Assembly (NCBI GenBank): GCA_024643595.1
Contig: JAHEMS010000046.1
Span: 1-13,205, forward strand
Length of the DNA stretch: 13,205 nt
Direction of reading: 5' to 3'
Origin: Bacteroidota bacterium
Lineage (GTDB): Bacteria > Bacteroidota > Bacteroidia > Cytophagales > Cyclobacteriaceae
Each line of letters opens with the position of its first letter. The first letter of the stretch is position 1. This document shows positions 7,916 through 13,205 of the stretch, one piece after another. The translations under genes and the position numbers were made by a program. Under the pieces are notes generated by a model. The model searched no databases, had not been told where the DNA came from, and worked only from the letters and a program-made list of their open reading frames with translations.

Positions 7916-9250
7916 ATGAAACTCTGGAGCAAAGACAAAGATTCTCTTAAGGAAGTAACTGACTTCACAACCGGAAACGATCCGGAAATGGATATGCATA
8001 TGGCTTCCTTCGACGTGCTCGGTTCATTAGCACATATAACCATGCTTGAATCCATTGGATTGCTTACCTCCAGGGAACTCAGCATACTGAAGGCAGAACT
8101 AAAAAATATTTATTCACTCATCCAGACAGGACATTTTATAATTGATGATGGTGTGGAAGATATCCACTCTCAAGTAGAATTACTTCTTACCAAAAAGCTG
8201 GGTGATGTTGGAAAGAAAATTCACAGTGGCCGTTCACGAAATGACCAGGTGTTGGTCGATATCAAGCTTTTCTTACGTAGTGAAATAGAAAATATAACGA
8301 ATGAGATCAAACGCTTGTTCGACTTGCTATTGAGCAAAAGCGACGAATACCAGTTAAATCTGATGCCTGGTTATACGCATCTGCAAGTGGCGATGCCCTC
8401 CTCTTTCGGGCTTTGGTTTGGTGCTTACGCAGAAAGTTTAGCCGATGACCTTATCACACTTCAAGGTGCATATCAAATCGTCAATAAAAATCCATTAGGT
8501 TCAGCGGCTGGCTACGGCTCATCATTTCCATTAAACCGTACGCTGACAACTCAACTACTTGGTTTCGATGACTTAAATTACAACGTGGTGTATGCCCAAA
8601 TGGGTCGAGGAAAAACTGAGCGGATTTTGTCGCAAGCTATGGCCAACATTGCTGCCACCCTTGGCAAGCTTGCGATGGACGCAACTCTTTTTCTCAATCA
8701 GAACTTTGCCTTCATCTCATTTCCGGAAGAACTTACTACAGGCTCCAGTATCATGCCACACAAAAAAAATCCGGACGTATTTGAACTGATCCGGGCTAAG
8801 TGCAATTCCTTGGCAGCTTTAAGCAATGAATTAGCGATGATCACCACTAACCTACCGTCGGGGTATCATCGTGACCTACAGTTATTGAAAGAAAAATTAT
8901 TCCCCTCCATTCAAACGCTTAAGGATTGTATTCGCATGACCCACCTGATGCTTTCTGCTATCCAAATAAAGGAAAATATTCTGGCGGATGAAAAGTATCA
9001 ATATCTCTTCAGTGTGGAGGAGGTCAATAAACTGGTTCTTTCAGGTGTGCCTTTCCGCGATGCGTACAAGAAAATCGGATTGGATATCGAACAAAATAAA
9101 TTTACGTATTCAAGCCAGGTAAACCATACCCATGAAGGCAGTATCGGTAACCTGATGAATGAGAAAATTCAAGCCAACTTTGAAGATGTATATAGTCGAT
9201 TTGATTTTGAAAAAACAAATCTCGCTATCAACAACCTTTTGAATAAATAA
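7916..9250 (+). CDS. argH: Argininosuccinate lyase
   Basis: Fumarase/aspartase-superfamily lyase of 444 aa that splits argininosuccinate to arginine and fumarate, the final step. HSGRSRNDQV (103-112) is the argininosuccinate-binding signature. H155 in GYTHLQVAMP is the conserved family histidine. SAAGYGSSFPLNR (196-208) and the superfamily signature GSSIMPHKKNP (276-286), whose loop carries the catalytic serine, are all intact. The ATG at 7916 opens the usual MKLW N-terminus and is preceded by ATTAGAGGTAC, a weak purine-rich stretch. The 136-nt gap upstream is the longest within the cluster and might carry an internal promoter, though I found no convincing one. The M48 protease gene begins 6 nt downstream. 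Confidence 0.95.
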   Translation: MKLWSKDKDSLKEVTDFTTGNDPEMDMHMASFDVLGSLAHITMLESIGLLTSRELSILKAELKNIYSLIQTGHFIIDDGVEDIHSQVELLLTKKLGDVGKKIHSGRSRNDQVLVDIKLFLRSEIENITNEIKRLFDLLLSKSDEYQLNLMPGYTHLQVAMPSSFGLWFGAYAESLADDLITLQGAYQIVNKNPLGSAAGYGSSFPLNRTLTTQLLGFDDLNYNVVYAQMGRGKTERILSQAMANIAATLGKLAMDATLFLNQNFAFISFPEELTTGSSIMPHKKNPDVFELIRAKCNSLAALSNELAMITTNLPSGYHRDLQLLKEKLFPSIQTLKDCIRMTHLMLSAIQIKENILADEKYQYLFSVEEVNKLVLSGVPFRDAYKKIGLDIEQNKFTYSSQVNHTHEGSIGNLMNEKIQANFEDVYSRFDFEKTNLAINNLLNK

Positions 9251-9256
9251 TCCTAC

Positions 9257-10489
9257 ATGAAGCCCGAAAGCATTCTTTTGATCATCCTGATCATTTCCAT
9301 TGTTAGTTACCTTTTTGATCAGGCGCTTGACTTCATCAATCTAAAAGCGATGAAAAAGGATATTCCGGCAGAGATTGAATCGTTTTATAATAAAGAAAAT
9401 TATCAGAAGTCGCTTGCTTACCAGCGTGAACAGTCAAAGTTTTCATTTATTACATCCGCTTTAAGTTTTTTGCTGTCTTTGGGGATGTTAATCTTTGGAG
9501 GCTTTGGGTATATCGATACTTTATTAAGACCGTTTTTTCAGAATGAAATAACCCTAGCCCTGGTTTTCTTTGGATGTATTATGATCGCCTCGGACTTGCT
9601 GACGATGCCCTTTCAATGGTATGCCATATTTGTAATTGAAGAAAAATATGGTTTTAATAAAACAACGATTCAAACTTTCATTTCTGATAAACTAAAAGGA
9701 TATATACTCGGTGCGGTTATTGGTGGCGCTCTTCTTTCGTTACTGATCTTCCTTATAAATTATATCGGGCCAGATTTCTGGATTTGGTTTGGATTAGTCG
9801 CTGCCACTGTAATCCTATTTGTCAATATGTTCTACACCTCACTCCTCTTACCCCTCTTCAATAAACTTACACCACTGGCCGACGGTGAACTAAAGACAGC
9901 GATTGAAACATTTGCCCAAAAAGTTGATTTTCCATTAGATAATATATTCGTCATGAACGGCTCAAAACGTTCAGCTAAAGCCAACGCTTTTTTCTCCGGT
10001 ATCGGAAGAAAAAAGAAAATTGTACTCTATGACACCCTTATTGACAAGCACACCACGGATGAACTTGTGTCGGTATTGGCACATGAAGTTGGGCATTTCA
10101 AAAAGAAACATATTATATGGAGTTACCTGATATCTATTGCTCAGGTATTCTTTGTACTCTTTGTTCTCTCCAAAATGGTTTTTAATGAGAATCTTTCAAT
10201 AGCGTTGGGAGGCAGCCAACAAGCAATACATTTAAATTTAATTGCCTTTGGAATATTGTTCTCACCGATTTCTGGAATAACAGGTTTATTCATGAGTATG
10301 CTCAGCCGAAAGAATGAGTTTGAAGCCGATGCATTTGCCAAAGAAACATTTGATGGAAATGCCTTATCCAATGCGTTGAGAAAACTTTCAGTGGATTCCC
10401 TTAGTAATTTATATCCACATCCCCTCTACGTATTTTTTCACTATTCGCATCCACCCCTTCTCCAACGGCTTGATGCCCTTAAGGACTAG
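9257..10489 (+). CDS. M48 family (Ste24/CAAX prenyl protease-type) membrane metalloprotease
   Basis: Integral membrane zinc protease of 410 aa. HEVGH at 276-280 is the HExxH zinc motif, with E277 as the general base. The third zinc ligand is E354 in RKNEFEADAFAKE. The N-terminal half is the M48 N-terminal membrane domain: hydrophobic segments lie near 6-20, 62-86, 97-115, 147-170 and 174-201. EEKYGFNKTT (128-137) and the HPP motif near the C-terminus (398-400) are typical of Ste24 relatives. Further hydrophobic segments flank the catalytic motif (286-308 and 326-349). Bacterial relatives are thought to act in membrane or protein quality control, since prenylated CAAX substrates are not expected here. 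It starts 6 nt after argH and is probably on the same transcript. The physiological substrate is unknown. Confidence 0.9.
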   Translation: MKPESILLIILIISIVSYLFDQALDFINLKAMKKDIPAEIESFYNKENYQKSLAYQREQSKFSFITSALSFLLSLGMLIFGGFGYIDTLLRPFFQNEITLALVFFGCIMIASDLLTMPFQWYAIFVIEEKYGFNKTTIQTFISDKLKGYILGAVIGGALLSLLIFLINYIGPDFWIWFGLVAATVILFVNMFYTSLLLPLFNKLTPLADGELKTAIETFAQKVDFPLDNIFVMNGSKRSAKANAFFSGIGRKKKIVLYDTLIDKHTTDELVSVLAHEVGHFKKKHIIWSYLISIAQVFFVLFVLSKMVFNENLSIALGGSQQAIHLNLIAFGILFSPISGITGLFMSMLSRKNEFEADAFAKETFDGNALSNALRKLSVDSLSNLYPHPLYVFFHYSHPPLLQRLDALKD

Positions 10490-10560
10490 ATCGGTCTTGG
10501 AAATTAAATCCGGTAGAGTGTTATTTTTCATTTCCGTTGCCATATTTAATTACTAATCGC

Positions 10561-10583
10561 GAATAAAATATTCTGATTTATTC
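10561..10583. repeat. AT-rich inverted repeat before the membrane acyltransferase gene
   Basis: GAATAAA (10561-10567) and TTTATTC (10577-10583) are inverted copies. An inner GAATA/TATTC pair (10561-10565 and 10569-10573) is nested inside. The site is 13 nt before the ATG at 10596. It could be an operator. GAAT-N5-ATTC resembles an ArgR half-site pair, but the spacing is one base too long. In a sequence this AT-rich, a chance inverted repeat is quite possible. Confidence 0.3.
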
Positions 10584-10595
10584 TAACTTTCCTGA

Positions 10596-11699
10596 ATGGC
10601 TCAGGAAAAAAATAATCGTCTTCTCTCACTCGATTTTCTTCGAGGTTTTATTATGGTGTTGCTTGCCCTTGAAAGTACGCGACTTTATGAAAATCTTTTT
10701 GAACTTACCGAAGGAAGTGTCCTTAATAACTTCTTCCTTCAATTTTTCCATCACCCGTGGAACGGGCTTCGATTCTGGGATTTGATTCAACCTGGCTTCA
10801 TGTTTATTGCCGGAACGGCCATGGCCTTCTCTCTACACCGACAAAATGAAGCAGGCGCCCTCTGGAAAGATCAGTTTACAAAGACCTTAAAGCGTAGCGG
10901 ATGGTTGTTTTTCTGGGGCGTCCTTGACTATGCCGTACGTCCGCAAGGACTTTCGTTTGAATTGTGGGATGTGCTGACGCAACTTTCTTTCACCACCCTT
11001 GTTGCCTTCCTGATCTTTAGATGGTCCATAAAAAATCAAATTTTAACCAGTTTGGGTCTTTTGTTGTTAACTGAAATCCTCTATCGTTTCACCAACATAC
11101 CAGGATTTGATCAACCATTTACCAATCAACACAACTTTGGGAATTTTATGGATATGGTTTTAATGAATAAAATCAATTCAGGCGGATGGGTGGCAATTAA
11201 TTGCATTCCTACCGCTGCTCATACGATATGGGGTGCGGTAGCGGGAAAACTTTTACTTTCCTCATCAGATGAGCTAAAGAAAGTAAAACAACTTTTGATG
11301 GCCGGGGTAATTTGCCTTATTATAGGATATACTATGGACATAACTACTTTAACACCAATTATAAAAAGAATTGCTACCAGCTCATTTACATTTGCCTCCG
11401 GAGGCTGGTGTCTTTTGGCACTTGCCACATGCTATTGGTGGATTGATATTAAAAATCATCGCAATCATCTTTCTCTATTTACCATCGTGGGAATGAATTC
11501 AATTTTCATTTACCTCTTTTTTGAGATCGTAGCAAGCCGGTGGTTTAATGGATATGCCGGTGCTATATCCAATGGTGTGATGGAAATCGTTCATGCGCCA
11601 AACCTGCTTATGATGATTATTACTCCATTATTTATTTTTTCCCTGGAGTGGGGATTGTGTTACTTTCTTTATCGAAAGAAAATATTTTTTAAACTCTAA
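10596..11699 (+). CDS. Polytopic membrane protein, HGSNAT/NagX-like acyltransferase family (DUF5009/DUF1624 group)
   Basis: Membrane protein of 367 aa with about nine or ten hydrophobic helices, near 14-27, 62-80, 101-113, 125-142, 148-163, 205-221, 231-249, 266-283, 293-313 and 336-357. LSLDFLRGFIM (10-20), HHPWNGLRFWDLIQPGFMFIAG (52-73, key residues H52/H53, N56, D62, P66, F68) and TSSFTFASGGW (261-271) match the layout of heparan-alpha-glucosaminide N-acetyltransferase relatives, including bacterial NagX. In that family a membrane histidine takes part in transferring acetyl from cytosolic acetyl-CoA to a sugar amine outside. One of H52/H53 occupies the corresponding place. No amino-sugar genes lie nearby, so the substrate is open. 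The ATG at 10596 is 106 nt after the protease gene, so it may be a separate transcript. The family is fairly sure; the activity is inferred. Confidence 0.78.
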   Translation: MAQEKNNRLLSLDFLRGFIMVLLALESTRLYENLFELTEGSVLNNFFLQFFHHPWNGLRFWDLIQPGFMFIAGTAMAFSLHRQNEAGALWKDQFTKTLKRSGWLFFWGVLDYAVRPQGLSFELWDVLTQLSFTTLVAFLIFRWSIKNQILTSLGLLLLTEILYRFTNIPGFDQPFTNQHNFGNFMDMVLMNKINSGGWVAINCIPTAAHTIWGAVAGKLLLSSSDELKKVKQLLMAGVICLIIGYTMDITTLTPIIKRIATSSFTFASGGWCLLALATCYWWIDIKNHRNHLSLFTIVGMNSIFIYLFFEIVASRWFNGYAGAISNGVMEIVHAPNLLMMIITPLFIFSLEWGLCYFLYRKKIFFKL

Positions 11700-11722
11700 G
11701 TTGATTTTCAGAATTGAAATCA

Positions 11723-11755
11723 TTTGAAATTTGGGATTATAAATGAGTAAATTGT
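11723..11755 (+). promoter_or_regulatory. Possible Bacteroidota-type promoter for tRNA-Gly
   Basis: TTTG (11723-11726) is followed after 21 nt by TAAATTGT (11748-11755). This partly matches the Bacteroidota -33 TTTG / -7 TAnnTTTG pattern, with 4 of 6 fixed positions in the -7 box. Transcription would then begin a few bases before the tRNA 5' end at 11765. The fit is approximate and the region is AT-rich. Confidence 0.3.
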
Positions 11756-11764
11756 ATTATCAAA

Positions 11765-11837
11765 GCGGGAGTAGCTCAGTTGGTAGAGCATCAGCTTCCC
11801 AAGCTGAGGGTCGCGAGTTCGAGCCTCGTTTCCCGCT
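11765..11837 (+). tRNA. tRNA-Gly (anticodon CCC)
   Basis: A full cloverleaf can be folded by eye. The acceptor GCGGGAG (11765-11771) pairs with TTCCCGC (11830-11836) with one G-T pair. The D-stem is GCTC/GAGC with loop AGTTGGTA. The anticodon stem TCAGC/GCTGA encloses the loop TTCCCAA, giving anticodon CCC, which reads GGG. The variable loop is GGGTC, and the T-stem GCGAG/CTCGT has loop TTCGAGC. The total is 73 nt with T as discriminator. CCA is not encoded (TCAT follows), so it must be added after transcription. It is the only intact tRNA here and is the source of the two degenerate copies downstream. Confidence 0.95.
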
Positions 11838-11944
11838 CATTTGATTTATGTCCCTGAAAATTATGTCGATAATTTCTTTGAGCTGTTGGTAGTCCGCCAA
11901 CTGGCGGATCCAAGCTGAGGGTCGCGAGTTCGAGCCTCGTTCAA
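11835..11944 (+). repeat. Tandem repeat unit 1 with degenerate tRNA-Gly copy
   Basis: A 110-bp unit directly after the tRNA; its first bases (GCTCAT) are shared with the tRNA 3' end. Its first 46 bp are AT-rich spacer. From 11881 it copies the tRNA: AGCTGTTGGTAG (11881-11892) is the D-arm minus two bases (CA), and the 32 bases at 11910-11941 are identical to tRNA 11799-11830 (anticodon 3' strand, variable loop and whole T-arm). The 5' anticodon strand is replaced by a palindrome, and both acceptor strands are lost or altered, so it cannot make a functional tRNA. It differs from unit 2 at three transitions and one missing C. Confidence 0.9.
11893..11908. repeat. Palindrome within repeat unit 1
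   Basis: TCCGCCA and TGGCGGA flank AC, giving a perfect 7-bp inverted repeat that replaces 11 nt of the tRNA anticodon arm. Outer pairs extend it: TTGG (11886-11889) with CCAA (11910-11913), and AGC (11881-11883) with GCT (11914-11916). The whole stretch 11881-11916 can fold into one long interrupted hairpin. Confidence 0.85.
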
Positions 11945-12055
11945 GCTCATTTGATTTATGTTCCTGAAGATTATGTCGATGATTTCTTTGAGCTGTTGGT
12001 AGTCCGCCAACTGGCGGATCCCAAGCTGAGGGTCGCGAGTTCGAGCCTCGTTCAA
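11945..12055 (+). repeat. Tandem repeat unit 2 with degenerate tRNA-Gly copy
   Basis: A 111-bp direct copy of unit 1 at about 96% identity. The differences are C/T, A/G and A/G in the spacer part plus one extra C at the palindrome/tRNA junction. The D-arm remnant is at 11991-12002. The tRNA 3' portion at 12020-12052 matches the true tRNA for 33 bases (from CCCAAG), one more than unit 1. The array then breaks off after GCTCATTT (12056-12063), the first bases of a third unit. Tandem duplication by slippage or unequal crossing-over is the simplest origin. Confidence 0.9.
12003..12018. repeat. Palindrome within repeat unit 2
   Basis: Identical in sequence and setting to the palindrome of unit 1: TCCGCCA-AC-TGGCGGA, flanked by the TTGG/CCAA outer pair. 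The absence of changes in both the palindrome and the T-arm, against three changes in the 46-bp spacer part, may be chance or may reflect recent duplication with constraint. Confidence 0.85.
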
Positions 12056-12063
12056 GCTCATTT

Positions 12064-12288
12064 TAATATAGCAGCCTCTTTATTTGACCTTTTTTATTTA
12101 TCCACTAGAATACAACTTTAATAAATTTTATGAGTTCGATCGATTTAATATCTTTAATATATGACGTAGTTAAATAAACTTATGAAGCAGATTTCCAAAG
12201 TGTGTGTGGATGGATAGAGTATGATTATTGATCAGTGAGGAAATGCTGCAATCAAATAGTCACCTAATTTAATACTTTGACTCCCACC
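12064..12288. other. AT-rich intergenic region
   Basis: About 225 bp between the repeat array and the secreted-protein gene, with many short T and A runs. I see no gene, no RNA fold, no convincing terminator after the tRNA array and no good TAnnTTTG promoter. TATCTTTA near 12147 is only a partial -7 match without a -33 partner. Together with the repeat units, this makes the 11838-12288 stretch free of genes. Confidence 0.6.
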
Positions 12289-13107
12289 ATGAGAATTATA
12301 GCAATCCTAATTGTTGTACTATTAAACGGCATCGATCTTAAAGCACAAAATAAATATTTTGCCACCATCATCCATAAAAATGCTTTTATGACTGCTGAAC
12401 TTTATGGCGGACAAAGTATTGAACTTCCGGAAGGTGTTAACGTTGAGGTGATAGATATTTCAGAATCAAAGATAAGAGTATTATATAAAAATCAGTTTGG
12501 ATATACCTACGTTGATTTTCTTAATTCGGAAGAGTTCAGATTATTCGAGATCTTTTATGAAAATAAAATGAATGATAGAATAGCCGCCGAGAAAAAGAAA
12601 GTGCAATTGGCATTATTGTCGCTGGATATGGAATACGATTCCATTAAATCATTATACAACGACAGCAGTATGCTAATTATCCGACCGAAGAAAGGCATTA
12701 AGGCAACTGTTTTCGATAGCCCTTTTAAAAATATAATTGCAGATGCAACTAGCAAAAATGTTTTTAAGGTAATCGGTGCTTCTTCTTATTCTTTTTTAAA
12801 AGTGACTGGAATTAATAATAGCGTAGAGGGGTATGTCTATCAGCCACATTTTGAAACGACTCAGGCATTACTAAATTATATTCCTGTTTTGGTTAAACAA
12901 AAGTTTGGTGAAGAAATTGGGGCTAAAGTTATTAATCATGAATATTGGATAGGTATGCATTCATCGCAAGCATTGGTAAGTCTCGGCCTTCCTCAGAGAA
13001 TAAATGAAACCAGAACAACATTAGTAATTACACAGCAGTGGGTCTATATTGATAAATATCTGTATTTTGACAATGACGTATTAACGAGCGTTCAGAAGAG
13101 ATACTGA
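12289..13107 (+). CDS. Secreted protein of unknown function with SH3-like region and BamE/SmpA-like C-terminus
   Basis: Protein of 272 aa. I chose ATG 12289; an in-frame TTG at 12277 would add four residues. The N-terminus MRIIAILIVVLLNGIDLKAQ is a signal peptide with probable cleavage after KA or KAQ, and there is no lipobox cysteine, so export to the periplasm or beyond is expected. Residues about 30-85 look like a small beta-rich, SH3-like domain (ELPEGVNVEVIDISESKIRV). Residues about 85-120 are charged and probably helical, and a second beta-rich part follows at about 130-195. The C-terminal 50 residues have the pattern G-x-x-x-x-x-x-x-LGxPxRI...QWVY...YLYFDNDVLTSVQ, seen in SmpA/OmlA (BamE)-fold domains. 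No named family is recognised and there are no informative neighbours. It is AT-richer than the arginine genes. It is surely a gene; its function is unknown. Confidence 0.75.
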   Translation: MRIIAILIVVLLNGIDLKAQNKYFATIIHKNAFMTAELYGGQSIELPEGVNVEVIDISESKIRVLYKNQFGYTYVDFLNSEEFRLFEIFYENKMNDRIAAEKKKVQLALLSLDMEYDSIKSLYNDSSMLIIRPKKGIKATVFDSPFKNIIADATSKNVFKVIGASSYSFLKVTGINNSVEGYVYQPHFETTQALLNYIPVLVKQKFGEEIGAKVINHEYWIGMHSSQALVSLGLPQRINETRTTLVITQQWVYIDKYLYFDNDVLTSVQKRY

Positions 13108-13205
13108 AATTATATTTGATAATTGATTCCATACTTATTCCGGTTTGCGAAAAAAAACCCAGGAATACAACAAACCAGGCATCTCTAACCATTTTATCGT
13201 TGTGG

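Noticed and set aside
10490..10595. Terminator after the arginine/protease transcript
   Set aside because: I found no GC-rich stem followed by a T-run. The only inverted repeat is AT-rich and close to the next start codon.
11838..12055. CRISPR array
   Set aside because: There are only two long units with near-identical content throughout, explained by tRNA homology. There are no short repeats with unique spacers and no cas genes.
11861..12061. A 66-codon open frame on the minus strand across the tRNA-remnant repeats
   Set aside because: It reads the antisense of tRNA T-arm and D-arm remnants twice, shifts frame between units because of the one-base indel, and has no RBS or recognisable domain. 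It is a repeat shadow, not a gene.
11882..12117. Plus-strand open frame through unit 2, where the 111-bp unit equals 37 codons and the differences from unit 1 are one silent and two Asn/Asp changes
   Set aside because: There is no ATG, GTG or TTG start with a supporting context. Unit 1 has a different length (110), which breaks the repeat in this frame, and most of the sequence is tRNA-derived.
13028..13205. Minus-strand open frame reaching the right window edge with a hydrophobic stretch
   Set aside because: It overlaps the C-terminal coding region of the secreted-protein gene and ends inside it. Its start is outside the window, and there is no motif to support it.

Overview
The window looks like a chromosomal segment from a member of the Bacteroidota, probably near the Cytophagales. 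The grounds are moderate GC with AT-rich gaps, almost no Shine-Dalgarno sequences, a transcarbamylase of the acyl-ornithine type typical of this phylum, and the arginine gene order GNAT-argG-argC-argD-argF'-argB-argE-argH. No taxon was confirmed by a search.

Bases 167-9250 hold a nearly complete, single-strand arginine biosynthesis cluster. It runs in order: a GNAT acyltransferase that probably fills the otherwise missing first step (acylation of glutamate); argG; argC; argD; argF'; argB; argE; a NudK-type NUDIX hydrolase; and argH. The pathway implied is glutamate -> N-acylglutamate -> phosphate (ArgB) -> semialdehyde (ArgC) -> N-acylornithine (ArgD) -> N-acylcitrulline (ArgF') -> citrulline (ArgE) -> argininosuccinate (ArgG) -> arginine (ArgH). 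Here the acyl group is removed after carbamoylation, not before it. The residue at position 90 of ArgF' is Val, not Glu, which suggests that the acyl group is succinyl. ATGA overlaps join argD/argF', argB/argE and argE/nudK, so at least these pairs should be translationally coupled. nudK is the only non-arginine gene inside the cluster.

Bases 9257-10489 encode a membrane-embedded M48 (Ste24-type) metalloprotease only 6 nt after argH. Bases 10596-11699 encode a polytopic membrane protein of the HGSNAT/NagX-like (DUF5009/DUF1624) acyltransferase group.

Bases 11765-11837 are a tRNA-Gly(CCC). It is followed by two tandem units of about 110 bp. Each unit carries a broken copy of the same tRNA: a shortened D-arm and an intact anticodon-3'/T-arm stretch, with the 5' anticodon strand replaced by a TCCGCCA/TGGCGGA palindrome. 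After an AT-rich gap, 12289-13107 encodes a secreted protein of unknown function with SH3-like regions and a BamE/SmpA-like C-terminus.

Most of the window is ordinary housekeeping metabolism. The parts that merit a second look are the tRNA-remnant tandem array, the GNAT with its Cys4 cluster, the Val90 transcarbamylase and the NudK insertion. I found no CRISPR array, transposase, phage gene or defence system.
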